NCBI RefSeq assembly: GCF_003003215.1
Contig: NZ_PVUF01000014.1
Span: 1-64,000, forward strand
DNA from: Tritonibacter scottomollicae
GTDB taxonomy: Bacteria; Pseudomonadota; Alphaproteobacteria; Rhodobacterales; Rhodobacteraceae
Direction: 5' to 3'
DNA length: 64,000 nt
How positions within the stretch are numbered: the first letter of the stretch is position 1; each line of letters begins with the position of its first letter. The position numbers and the translations under genes are program-made. Positions 17,370-25,937 of this stretch are shown in pieces. Below the pieces are notes generated by a model. The model was not told where the DNA came from and ran no database searches. It worked only from the letters and a program-made list of their open reading frames with translations.

Positions 17370-18446
17370 ATGGCACGTATCCAACTGAACGACGTCAAGA
17401 AAAGCTATGGTGATGTCAACGTCCTTCGCGACATCAACCTGGACATCCAAGACGGTGAATTCATCGTGCTGGTCGGCCCGTCGGGCTGTGGCAAATCCAC
17501 CCTGTTGCGGATGATCGCCGGGCTGGAGCCGATCAGTGGCGGCGATTTCATGATCGACGGGGAACGCATGAACGATGTGCGCCCGCGAGATCGCGACATT
17601 GCCATGGTGTTCCAATCTTATGCGCTGTACCCGCATATGGATGTGGCGCGCAATATGGGGTTCTCGATGGAGATCCGCGGCGATGCCGCAGAGGAGCGCA
17701 AATCCAAGGTGGCCGCCGCCGCCGAAACCCTGGGCCTGTCGAAACTGACCAACCGCCTGCCCAAGGCCCTGTCTGGTGGCCAGCGGCAACGGGTGGCCAT
17801 GGGCCGCGCCATCATCCGCGACCCGCGCGCGTTCCTGTTTGACGAACCGCTGTCCAATCTGGATGCCGCGCTGCGGGTGGAAATGCGGCTGGAAATCGCC
17901 CGGCTGCACCAGAAACTGGGCGCAACCATGATTTATGTGACCCATGATCAGGTGGAAGCGCTGACGCTGGCCGACCGGATTGTGGTGCTGGAGGGCGGCG
18001 ACATCCAGCAGGTTGGCAGCCCGCTGGAGCTGTATGAACGCCCGGCCAACAAATTTGTGGCGCAGTTCATTGGATCCCCCACCATGAATGTGGTTCCGGT
18101 AGAGGGCGGGGCAGGGGGCATCACCCTGGCTGGCAGCAAACTGACGCTGCCGCATCTGGGCGATACCTCTGCCGCTGTGGAGCTGGGCATTCGCCCCGAA
18201 CATATCGATGTGGTGGCCCCGGATCAGGGCATGCTGAAAGCGGTGGCCGATGTGGTGGAACATCTGGGATCGGACACCAACATCTATGCCCGCGTTGAAG
18301 GCATCGGCCCGATGATGGTGCGGGTGCATGGCAATATCCCGGCCCGGTCGGGTGATCTGCTGGGGCTGAACATCCAGCCGCTGAACGCCCATATCTTTGC
18401 TGCTGATGGTACCGCCCTGCGCCGTGCCGACGCGATTGCTGCCTAA
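17370..18446 (+). CDS. ABC transporter ATP-binding protein (MalK/UgpC-like)
   Basis: 358 aa. Walker A GPSGCGKSTLLRMIAG, Q-loop MVFQSYALYPHMDV, signature LSGGQRQRVAMGRAI, Walker B FLFDEPLSNLDAALR and the H-loop THDQVEAL are all intact. The C-terminal third is the TOBE regulatory domain (ELGIRPEHIDVV). It powers the importer encoded by the three genes before it. Ribosome site GGGAGG precedes the ATG. Confidence 0.93.
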   Translation: MARIQLNDVKKSYGDVNVLRDINLDIQDGEFIVLVGPSGCGKSTLLRMIAGLEPISGGDFMIDGERMNDVRPRDRDIAMVFQSYALYPHMDVARNMGFSMEIRGDAAEERKSKVAAAAETLGLSKLTNRLPKALSGGQRQRVAMGRAIIRDPRAFLFDEPLSNLDAALRVEMRLEIARLHQKLGATMIYVTHDQVEALTLADRIVVLEGGDIQQVGSPLELYERPANKFVAQFIGSPTMNVVPVEGGAGGITLAGSKLTLPHLGDTSAAVELGIRPEHIDVVAPDQGMLKAVADVVEHLGSDTNIYARVEGIGPMMVRVHGNIPARSGDLLGLNIQPLNAHIFAADGTALRRADAIAA

Positions 18447-18457
18447 GGCCTCATTCA

Positions 18458-20842
18458 ATGACACAGACTGACCAAATCCGCGCCGATCTGGAGCGCAAGA
18501 CCCTGTGGCTGTCCGCATGGATGATCCACCACGCCAACAACCTGCGCGAAAAGGGCAGCATCAAGGTAGGCGGGCATCAGGCGTCTTCTGCCTCGATGAA
18601 TGCCATTCTGAATGCGCTGTATTTTGACGTGTTGCGCCCTGAGGACCGGGTGGCGGTGAAACCGCATGCCAGCCCGGTGTTCCATGCCATCCAGTATCTG
18701 CTGGGCAACCAAAGCCGCGCCCAGCTGGAGGATTTCCGCCGGCTGGGGGGCGCGCAGCCGTATCCGTCGCGCACCAAGGACGCGGATGACGTGGATTTCT
18801 CCACCGGGTCAGTGGGCATGGGGGTGGCGATGACCGCCTTTGCCAGCCTGACGCAGGATTATCTGGCGGGCCATGGCTGGTTGCAGCAGCCCAAGGGGCG
18901 GATGATTGCGCTGGTTGGTGATGCTGAACTGGACGAGGGCAATATCTATGAGGCGCTGCTGGAAGGCGCCAAACACGACCTGCGCAATTGCTGGTGGATC
19001 ATCGATTACAACCGCCAATCTCTGGACGGGGTTGTCTCGGACGGGTTGAACGCGCGGTTTCGCGATATTTTCACCGCCTGCGGCTGGCAGGTGATTGAAC
19101 TGAAATACGGCCTGTTGATGCAGGCGGCGTTTGAACGCCCCGGCGGGCAAGGGCTGCGCCAGTGGATCGACCAATGTGACAACGGGTTGTATTCGGCGCT
19201 GACCTTCAAGGGCGGTGCCGCCTGGCGGTCGCAGCTGGAACAGGATCTGGCGAATGATACGGATGCGCTGGCGCTGGTGGCGGATCATGATGATGCTGCC
19301 TTGGCCGCGTTGATGGGCAATCTGGCGGGCCATGACGCGGCGCTGCTGGCTGACACCATGAACGGCATCGACCATGACCGCCCGGTGTGTTTCATCTGCT
19401 ACACGGTCAAGGGGCACGGGCTGCCGCTGGCCGGACACAAGGACAACCATGCGGGGGTGCTGACCAGCAGTCAGATCGACCGTTTGCGCCGTGAGATGAA
19501 CATTGATGCAGGCGCAGAATGGGACCGGCTGGCAGGGGTGAGCGACCCCGACGCGGTGGAGGATTTCCTGACGGCAGTGCCGTTCAATCAGGGCGGCAAT
19601 CGGCGGTATCAGGCGGCCACCTTGCCCGCCGACACACAGGTGCAGCCGCGGCTGAAGGATGTGATCTCCACGCAGGAAACATTCGGGCAGGTGCTGGCGG
19701 CGCTGGCCTCAGACGCGCCACAGCTGGCAGAGCGAATTGTGACCACCTCACCCGATGTGTCGGTCTCGACCAATTTGGGGGGGTGGATCAACAAGACCGG
19801 GCTGTTCGCCAAGACCGGCGTGGCGGATGTGTTCAAGGATCAGGCGATTGCCAGCCTGCAAAAATGGCAGCGCAGCCCCGAGGGGCGGCATGTGGAACTG
19901 GGCATTGCCGAGAACAATCTGTTCACCTTCCTTGGCGCGTTGGGGCTGTCGCATTCGCTGTTTGGTCAGCGTCTGCTGCCGGTGGGCACGGTCTATGATC
20001 CGTTTATCTGCCGCGGTTTGGATGCGCTGAATTATGCCTGTTATCAGGATGCGCGGTTCATGCTGGCGGCAACGCCCTCGGGCGTGTCGCTGAGCCATGA
20101 AGGCGGCGCGCATCAGTCGATTTCGACCCCGCTGATTGGCATGGCGCAGGATGGGTTGGCGACGTTTGAACCCGCCTTTGCCGACGAGCTGGCAGCGATC
20201 ATGCACTGGGGGTTTGATTACATGCAGCGCGATGGCTCCGGCGTGGCCGAGGAACAAAGCTGGCTGCATGATGAGCGCGGCGGTGCGGTGTATCTGCGGC
20301 TGTCGACGGTGCCGTTGGAGCAGCCGCAGCGGCAGATGGATGCGGGTCTGGCGCGGCAGGTGATTGACGGCGGTTACTGGCTGCGGGCGCCTGAACCGGG
20401 AACCTCGGTGGTGATTGCCTATAGCGGCGTTGTTGCCCCTGAGGCGATCCGCGCCGCCGGGCTGCTGGCCGAGGACATGCGCGGCGTGGGCGTGCTGGCG
20501 GTGACCAGTGCCGACCGGTTGAATGCGGGCTGGCAGGCCGCCGAACGGGCGCGCCAGCGCGGCCAGGACACGGCGATGTCGCATGCCGAACGCCTGCTGG
20601 CGCGGATGCCGCGTGATGCCGGGATGGTGACGGTGACTGATGGCCATCCGGCCGGGCTCAGCTGGTTGGGCGGGGTCGAAGGCCACCGGGTGAAATCGCT
20701 GGGAGTTGAACATTTTGGTCAGGCCGGCACGGTAGAGGATGTCTACCGGTTGCATGGGATCGACTGCAACGCGATCCTGCATGCGGCGGCGGCGCTGCGG
20801 TCTGGACGGGGCAAGCGCTATGCGCTGCCGCTGGCGGGCTGA
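18458..20842 (+). CDS. Thiamine-diphosphate enzyme related to AceE/transketolase
   Basis: 794 aa, shorter than AceE (about 890) and longer than transketolase (about 660). The TPP site is visible: GDAELDEGNIYEALLEGAKHDLRNCWWIIDYNRQSLDG, much like the GDxExDE...N pattern of homodimeric pyruvate dehydrogenase E1. The activating Glu motif reads HVELGIAENNLFTFLGALG. ICYTVKGHGLPLAGHKDNHAG is also AceE-like. No lipoyl-domain gene is near, so the product may act as a ketose-cleaving or transferring enzyme rather than a dehydrogenase component. It is followed by a sugar isomerase, which fits ketose cleavage. Confidence 0.8.
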   Translation: MTQTDQIRADLERKTLWLSAWMIHHANNLREKGSIKVGGHQASSASMNAILNALYFDVLRPEDRVAVKPHASPVFHAIQYLLGNQSRAQLEDFRRLGGAQPYPSRTKDADDVDFSTGSVGMGVAMTAFASLTQDYLAGHGWLQQPKGRMIALVGDAELDEGNIYEALLEGAKHDLRNCWWIIDYNRQSLDGVVSDGLNARFRDIFTACGWQVIELKYGLLMQAAFERPGGQGLRQWIDQCDNGLYSALTFKGGAAWRSQLEQDLANDTDALALVADHDDAALAALMGNLAGHDAALLADTMNGIDHDRPVCFICYTVKGHGLPLAGHKDNHAGVLTSSQIDRLRREMNIDAGAEWDRLAGVSDPDAVEDFLTAVPFNQGGNRRYQAATLPADTQVQPRLKDVISTQETFGQVLAALASDAPQLAERIVTTSPDVSVSTNLGGWINKTGLFAKTGVADVFKDQAIASLQKWQRSPEGRHVELGIAENNLFTFLGALGLSHSLFGQRLLPVGTVYDPFICRGLDALNYACYQDARFMLAATPSGVSLSHEGGAHQSISTPLIGMAQDGLATFEPAFADELAAIMHWGFDYMQRDGSGVAEEQSWLHDERGGAVYLRLSTVPLEQPQRQMDAGLARQVIDGGYWLRAPEPGTSVVIAYSGVVAPEAIRAAGLLAEDMRGVGVLAVTSADRLNAGWQAAERARQRGQDTAMSHAERLLARMPRDAGMVTVTDGHPAGLSWLGGVEGHRVKSLGVEHFGQAGTVEDVYRLHGIDCNAILHAAAALRSGRGKRYALPLAG

Positions 20843-20885
20843 TGATTGCCTATTGTATTGAAAAGACGCCGATTTGGAGAGCTTG

Positions 20886-22148
20886 ATGCCTGATATTCTG
20901 ACCGACAGCACCGCTGAGACCGGCACGCTGTGGATCACCGACCCCGGCCACCGCGCGGCGCTGCTGTATGAGGCGCGGCGGCAGTTTGACTTCTTTGCCG
21001 CCAGTGTGGACCCCAAAGGCGGGTTTGATACGCTGGATTTTGACGGTAAGCCACTGCCCGGTCAGCTGCGGGAAATCCACACGGTGACGCGGATGGTGCA
21101 TTCTTATGCGTTGGCGCAGATGGCCGGTATTGAGGGCGCGGAGCAGATCGTCGATCACGGGCTGAGCTATCTGCTCAGCCACCACCGCGACCCGGTGCAT
21201 GGCGGATTTGTCTGGGGGGTTCAGGGCAACGCCCCAGCGGATGATCGCAAACTGGCCTATGGGCATGCCTTTGTGCTGCTGGCGGCGGCCAGCGCAATTC
21301 AGGCCGGGCATGCGCACGCCGAGGCGTTGCTAGATGAGGTCTGGCAGGTGCTGGATGAACAATACTGGGAAGAGGACCACGGGCTGTTTGCCGATGAGTG
21401 GAACCGGGACTGGACACCATTTTCCACCTACCGCGGCATGAATGCCAACATGCATTCCATTGAGGCGCTGCTGACCGCCTATGAGGCCACCGGCCGGGCC
21501 GTGTTCTTGGAGCGCGCCGGGCGGATCTTGGATTTCTTTGTGAACCGCATTGCCCCGGCTGAGGGCTGGCGGCTGCCGGAACATTACGACGCCAACTGGC
21601 AGGTTGACCGCGCCTATAGCGGCAACCCGATGTTCCGTCCCGCTGGCAGCACGCCGGGCCATTCGTTTGAGCTGGGTCGGCTGCTGTTGCAATATTGGGA
21701 CCTGCGGGGCCGTCCCGAAGGTGATGCACCGCAAAAGGCCCGCCGGTTGATCGAACAGGCGCTGACGGATTCCTGGAACACGGAGCGCGGCGGCTTTGCC
21801 TATACGCTGGGCGACGGCGGCACGGTGGCGATTGCGGATCGCTATTGGTGGCCGGTGACCGAGGCAATCGGAGCCATGGCAGCGCTGGTGAAACTGGACG
21901 CCCGCCCCGAGGACGAGGCCTGGTACCGCCGCCTGTGGGGCTTTGCCCATGCACATCTGATTGACCACGACCGCGGCGGCTGGTTCCCAGAACTGGACGC
22001 CAACAACAAGACCGTGTCGAAGCAGTTTATGGGCAAGCCTGATATCTATCATTCGGTGCAGGCGGCGCTGTTCCCGCTGGCCGCAGGCCTGTCGCGCAAT
22101 GCGGCGGATCTGAAACGGCTGGACCCGCAAACCGCCGCGCTGCGTTGA
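20886..22148 (+). CDS. AGE-superfamily sugar epimerase/isomerase (YihS/mannose-isomerase-like)
   Basis: 420 aa from the ATG at 20886, preceded by GGAG. The (alpha/alpha)6 barrel family motifs are clear: TVTRMVHSYALAQM, TYRGMNANMHSIEALLTAYE, STPGHSFELGRLLL with one conserved His, and FPELDANNKTVSKQF followed by GKPDIYHSVQAAL with the second. These match the aldose-ketose isomerases of the YihS type better than N-acylglucosamine epimerases. It probably converts the imported aldose to the ketose used by the TPP enzyme. Substrate identity is inferred only. Confidence 0.82.
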   Translation: MPDILTDSTAETGTLWITDPGHRAALLYEARRQFDFFAASVDPKGGFDTLDFDGKPLPGQLREIHTVTRMVHSYALAQMAGIEGAEQIVDHGLSYLLSHHRDPVHGGFVWGVQGNAPADDRKLAYGHAFVLLAAASAIQAGHAHAEALLDEVWQVLDEQYWEEDHGLFADEWNRDWTPFSTYRGMNANMHSIEALLTAYEATGRAVFLERAGRILDFFVNRIAPAEGWRLPEHYDANWQVDRAYSGNPMFRPAGSTPGHSFELGRLLLQYWDLRGRPEGDAPQKARRLIEQALTDSWNTERGGFAYTLGDGGTVAIADRYWWPVTEAIGAMAALVKLDARPEDEAWYRRLWGFAHAHLIDHDRGGWFPELDANNKTVSKQFMGKPDIYHSVQAALFPLAAGLSRNAADLKRLDPQTAALR

Positions 22149-22222
22149 CCTGAACCGATCTTAATAAACGCGGCTCGCAAGCGCGGCCTGTAATGCCCGA
22201 AGGTCGGATTTCCCACCCGCGG

Positions 22223-22253
22223 CCGGAACTGCCCCACGGGGTGGTTCCGGTTA
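22223..22253 (+). terminator. Strong terminator hairpin after cassette 2
   Basis: CCGGAAC and GTTCCGG (22223-22229 and 22244-22250) close over an inner CCCC/GGGG stem, followed by TTATT. It ends the 12.3-22.1 kb operon. Confidence 0.7.
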
Positions 22254-22265
22254 TTAATGCCGGAC

Positions 22266-22324
22266 GGGGCAGAAACCTACGCTCTCGTGAGCGTTTTCAG
22301 GTTTCCTGACTCTATTAAGCTACC
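22266..22324 (+). repeat. Diverged repeat flanking cassette 2 (right copy)
   Basis: Partner of 10495-10553. It stops exactly where the IS6 left end begins at 22326, so the IS6 may have inserted into the older element. Confidence 0.55.
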
Positions 22325-22325
22325 C

Positions 22326-23141
22326 GGTGTTGTTACGTTTACTAGCGCATTCGGCAAATCGTGGTACCGATGGTGTATCAAGCGACATTCGCCGCGGATT
22401 TCCACATCTCGAAAGCTTCGAGCCGATGGTAGCGAATGGTGAGGACGGAGCGGCGGCGGGCTGAGACAGAGAAATAATTGCGGGTTGCGGACTACATGAA
22501 TACGAAACGCTGCAAGCCGCCCGGTGATCGGAAGCCCTGCATTGCTCGCTCTCGTTTTCGAAATGGCAGATGGCTGTTTTCAGCGCGGTTGTTGAGGCCC
22601 TTGTGGGACCAATGATCAAGGCCGGGCGCGACCTCACGTTTTGCGGCACCATAGGATCGCAATTTGTCCGTAATGATCCTTTTGGGCACGAAGCTCCAAC
22701 GTTTCATCAGCTTGATCAAAAGCCGCTTTGCGGCGTGCTTGTCTCGCCTCGATTGAAGGATTTCCTCAAGAACGACACCGTGTTGGTCGACGGCACGCCA
22801 CAGCCAGTATGACCGGCCCGCGATCTTCACCACGGCTTCGTCCAGATGCCAGACATCACCAGGGCGCGGCTGCCGCCGCCGCAGAACGTGGGCGATCAAG
22901 GGGCCGAACTTAACGGTCCAGCGCCGGATCGTTTCATACGAAACGTCCACGCCCCTTTCCAACATAAGTTCCTCGACCTCGCGCAGGTTCAAGTTGAACC
23001 GGGCGTAGAGCCAGACAACATGAGCAATGATCGGAGGCGGAAAGCGGTGGCCCTTATAGCTGGTTTTCTCTGTTTGCATCGATACTGCCTACGCCCAGGT
23101 CACTAAAACAACAACCTCAGGACCGATAACGTGACAACACC
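22326..23141 (-). mobile_element. IS6-family insertion sequence, 816 bp
   Basis: Ends are inverted repeats: GGTGTTGTTACGTTT at 22326 and GGTGTTGTCACGTTA read on the minus strand from 23141. One transposase is encoded on the minus strand but carries a nonsense codon. The size fits IS6 elements, which move by replicative cointegration and often bracket accessory plasmid segments. Confidence 0.85.
22378..23079 (-). pseudogene. IS6-family transposase with an in-frame amber codon near its C-terminus
   Basis: The frame starts MQTEKTSYKGHRFPPPIIAHVVWLYARF at 23079 and shows the DDE catalytic order: WHLDEAVVKIAGRSYWLWRAVDQ, PKRIITDKLRSYGAAKREV and NRAENSHLPFRKRERAM. It stops at TAG 22492-22494 after 195 codons. 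Reading on in the same frame gives SATRNYFSVSARRRSVLTIRYHRLEAF to a TGA at 22378, the normal IS6 tail. So a single base change has cut off the last 38 residues. Activity is uncertain because the DDE core is complete. Confidence 0.8.
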
Positions 23142-23173
23142 GTCTAGAGGGATATGCCTAGCAATTTCATATT

Positions 23174-24232
23174 TTGATAGGTATACGTGCCAAGCAAAAC
23201 TTGGAAATGATTGGCATGACCCCACTCAGCAGCATCGCGTTGAGCGCTTACACCGATCTCGTGCGGTTCCTCAAGGATGACGCGTTGTCTAGCGTAGAAG
23301 GTAAGCCGACGCTCAAGAAGCGTGCCGATAAGGCCTATTGGTATGTCGCGCGACGCGTCGGAACTGAAATGCGGTTTATCTATATGGGCGAAGACAGCGA
23401 CGAGACGCGCGCGCGCATCGACCAGATAGAAGAGCTGCGCGCAACGGCTAAGGAAAGGCAGGCGGAACGGTCGCGGCTTGTTCGGCTCTTACGCGCCGAA
23501 GGCATGACGCCCACTGATCGCGCGACCGGTTCCATCCTGTCGGCTATGGCTGCAGCCGGGACCTTCCGGTTGGGGGGCACCATCGTTGGAACGAATGCTT
23601 TCCGGCTTTACGAAGGCGAGCTTGGCATTCGCCTTCCCCTGGGCGGCATGGCCAATACCGGCGACATCGACATTGCGCAGTTCGAAAAGCTAAGCGTGGC
23701 CTTGCAGGATCAGGTCGATCCGGGTCTCGCTGAGACCTTCTCGGCACTAAAATTCGATCCCTTGCCGGCTCTTGACCAAGGTCGGACGTGGCGATGGGCC
23801 CAGGGTGGTAGCGGCCAGTTGGTCGAATTTCTCACACCGGCCTTCGGAGATGAAACCATTCGTGATCTGCCAGCATTGGGCGTGAACGCCCAAGGATTGA
23901 ATTATCTCAACTTCTTGATCGCCGAACCAATCCACGCAGCGGCGATCTACCGATCTGGCATTCTGGTGCAGATCCCGCGCCCGGAACGTTATGCGATCCA
24001 CAAACTGATCATTGCAGACCGGCGCCGTGACGGAGCAGGCAGCCTCAAATCCGCGAAGGACAGGGAGCAGGCAGCGTTCCTGATACAGGCGATGGCGGAT
24101 GACCGGCCCGATGACCTGGATCGCGCCTATGCCACCGCCATGGCGGTCGGACCGCGCTGGCGGGCTCATATCGACAACTCGCTGAAGCGAATGCCTGGGA
24201 CGAAGGCCATCCTCGAGAGCCTGGACGCGTGA
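23174..24232 (+). CDS. GSU2403-like nucleotidyltransferase-fold protein
   Basis: 352 aa. The central part has [29 protein letters not shown] followed by [16 protein letters not shown], the nucleotidyltransferase-fold pattern of the GSU2403/NTP_transf_8 family, with the DID acidic pair as metal ligands. The N-terminus is helical and basic. Start choice is weak: ATGs at 23174, 23207 and 23216 are in frame and none has a good ribosome site. Related nucleotidyltransferases act in toxin-antitoxin or defence systems, but no partner antitoxin gene is seen. It lies alone between two IS elements. Confidence 0.7.
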   Translation: MIGIRAKQNLEMIGMTPLSSIALSAYTDLVRFLKDDALSSVEGKPTLKKRADKAYWYVARRVGTEMRFIYMGEDSDETRARIDQIEELRATAKERQAERSRLVRLLRAEGMTPTDRATGSILSAMAAAGTFRLGGTIVGTNAFRLYEGELGIRLPLGGMANTGDIDIAQFEKLSVALQDQVDPGLAETFSALKFDPLPALDQGRTWRWAQGGSGQLVEFLTPAFGDETIRDLPALGVNAQGLNYLNFLIAEPIHAAAIYRSGILVQIPRPERYAIHKLIIADRRRDGAGSLKSAKDREQAAFLIQAMADDRPDDLDRAYATAMAVGPRWRAHIDNSLKRMPGTKAILESLDA

Positions 24233-24294
24233 TCGCCAGTTGAACCGCCCCGGGTTTGCCGGAGGCTTCAACTCCTGAGTAGGATGAAGCCACA

Positions 24295-24667
24295 ATGAGC
24301 AAGACAACAAATAAATATTCTCCTGAGGTCCGCGAGCGTGCGGTGCGGCTGGTGCTGGACAACCAGGGCCAGCATAGTTCCCGCTGGCAGGCGATCATGT
24401 CGATATCCGCGAAGATCGGCTGTTCGGCGCACACGTTGAATGAGTGGGTCAAGAAGGCAGAAGTCGACTGCGGCAAGCGGGCGGGCGTCCCAACAGATGT
24501 CGCCGACAGTGCGGGTCGTTCGCGCAGCGCTCAAATGATCCGGGGGATCATTTGAAGGCCCAAACGAAGGCGCTGGAGCGGGAGAACCGCGAGCTGCGTC
24601 AGGCGAACGAGATCCTCCGCAAGGCATCGGCGTATTTTGCGATGGCGGAGCTCGACCGCCGGTCGAA
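24295..24667 (+). pseudogene. IS3-family OrfA interrupted by a palindromic insertion
   Basis: The first frame reads [29 protein letters not shown] through [15 protein letters not shown] to GVPTDVA, then meets inserted DNA and stops at 24555. The proper continuation, [32 protein letters not shown], resumes in the next frame up to about 24667. Normally these two parts are separated by only a few codons. The insertion carries the 25-bp palindrome at 24531-24555. Confidence 0.8.
24531..24555. repeat. Palindromic insertion, copy 1
   Basis: TCAAATGATCC and GGATCATTTGA are perfect 11-bp arms around GGG. CGCGCAGCG precedes it, as it does in copy 2. Confidence 0.8.
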
Positions 24668-24967
24668 GTGATGGTGTCCTTTATCGACATGCATCGCGGT
24701 GAGCATGGGGTCGAGCCGTTCTGCACTGTCCTGCCGATTGCCCCTTCCACGTATTATGAGCACCTGGCGAAGCGGGCTGATCCGGCCCGATTGTCGGACC
24801 GTACCCGGCGTGACCAGGCATTGCGGCCCGAGATCCTGCGTGTTTTCGAAGAGAACTGGCGGGTCTATGGCGTGCGGAAGATCTGGCGGCAATTGCAGCG
24901 GGAAGGTTTTGACGTCGCCCGCTGCACGGTTGCCCGGCTGATGAAGAGCATGGGTATTCAAGGCGCT

Positions 24968-24992
24968 CGCCATTGTCCTCGGACCAATGGCG
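24968..24992. repeat. A second kind of palindromic insertion in OrfB
   Basis: CGCCATTG and CAATGGCG form arms around TCCTCGGAC, which itself pairs partly (TCC/GGA). It lies exactly where the OrfB frame shifts. Confidence 0.6.
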
Positions 24993-25420
24993 GACAAAGG
25001 CTCGCTCCGGGGCAAGCCGCACAAGACCACGGTTCCCGACAAGAAGGCCCCATGCCCGCTGGACAAGGTGAACCGGCAGTTCCGTTTGCCCGCGCCCAAC
25101 ATGCTTTGGGTCAGCGATTTCACCTATGTCGCCACTTGGAAAGGGTTCGCCTATGTCGCCTTCGTTATCGATGCCTATGCCCGCAAGATCGTTGGTTGGC
25201 GTGTCAGCACCTCGGCGCATGCCGGGTTCGTTCTCGATGCTCTGGAGCAGGCTGTTCACGAGCGGCGGCCGACAAAGGCGATGGGGCTTGTTCACCACTC
25301 CGACCGCGGCAGCCAATACCTGTCGATCAAATACACAGAGCCGTTGGGATAAGGTGGTATCGAGCCCTCTGTCGGCAGCGTCGAAGACAGTTACGAGTTC
25401 AAGCAGGTCCGCGCAGCGGA

Positions 25421-25445
25421 TCAAATGATCCGGCGGATCATTTGA
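25421..25445. repeat. Palindromic insertion, copy 2
   Basis: Same 11-bp arms as the copy at 24531 around GGC, again preceded by CGCGCAGCG. It interrupts OrfB between SVGSVEDSY and NALAETING. Confidence 0.8.
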
Positions 25446-25937
25446 ATGCGCAGAACGCCCTGGCCGAGACGATCAACGGCTTGTTCAAAGCCGAGGTCAT
25501 TCACCGCCGCGGCCCTTGGCGCAACTTCGAGGCAGTGGAATACGCAACACTCGAATGGGTGGATTGGTTCAACAACCACCGTCTGCTTGAGCCTATCGGG
25601 AACATTCCGCCGGCAGAAGCAGAGGCCAATTTCTACGCCGCTCTGAAAAATGAGGAACGAGCCGCGTAACTAACTGCAATCAGCCTCCGGCAAACCCGGG
25701 GCGGTTCACTTTGGGCACGTCTGGCTGAGATCGAAACAATCGAGATTACGCCGCATTGCCCGTCTCTCCGCAACCTACGTGTTTCGGAAGCGGCTGATGG
25801 TTGCTCTACCTTGTCGCTTTGATCTTTGGCGAACGAAGGGTAACGTCCACCAAACCGCTGCTCCGAAGGTCAGCCGCGCACCGCTCTCCACAAAAAAAGG
25901 CTTTAAGCCGATGCTGGCTAGGATGATAGAATATTAG

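Larger units (their letters stand above)
24668..25669 (+). pseudogene. IS3-family OrfB (rve integrase domain), multiply frameshifted
   Basis: The N-terminal part (24668 to about 24960) reads VSFIDMHRGEHGVEPFCTVLPIAPSTYYEH and ends VARLMKSMGIQG. After inserted DNA the frame changes, and 25005-25350 gives the rve catalytic core RGKPHKTTVPDKKAPCPLDKVNRQF, MLWVSDFTYVATWKGFAYVAFVIDAYARKIVGW and LVHHSDRGSQYLSIKYTE. A TAA follows, then the second palindrome. The original frame resumes with NALAETINGLFKAEVIHRRGPW, which holds the catalytic Glu. No complete protein can be made. Confidence 0.8.
24241..25708 (+). mobile_element. IS3-family element with multiple lesions, 1468 bp
   Basis: The ends are perfect inverted repeats of about 27 bases, beginning TGAACCGCCCCGGGTTTGCC at 24241 and mirrored at 25708. 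OrfA and OrfB are both present but broken. Lesions include three palindrome-bearing insertions (around 24531, 24968 and 25421) and a TAA nonsense codon near 25350. No clear target duplication is seen. The extra length over a normal relative matches the inserted segments. Confidence 0.85.

Noticed and set aside
19748-21016. 422-codon minus-strand frame opposite the TPP enzyme and isomerase genes
   Set aside because: Antisense shadow; low-complexity Arg/His-rich content.
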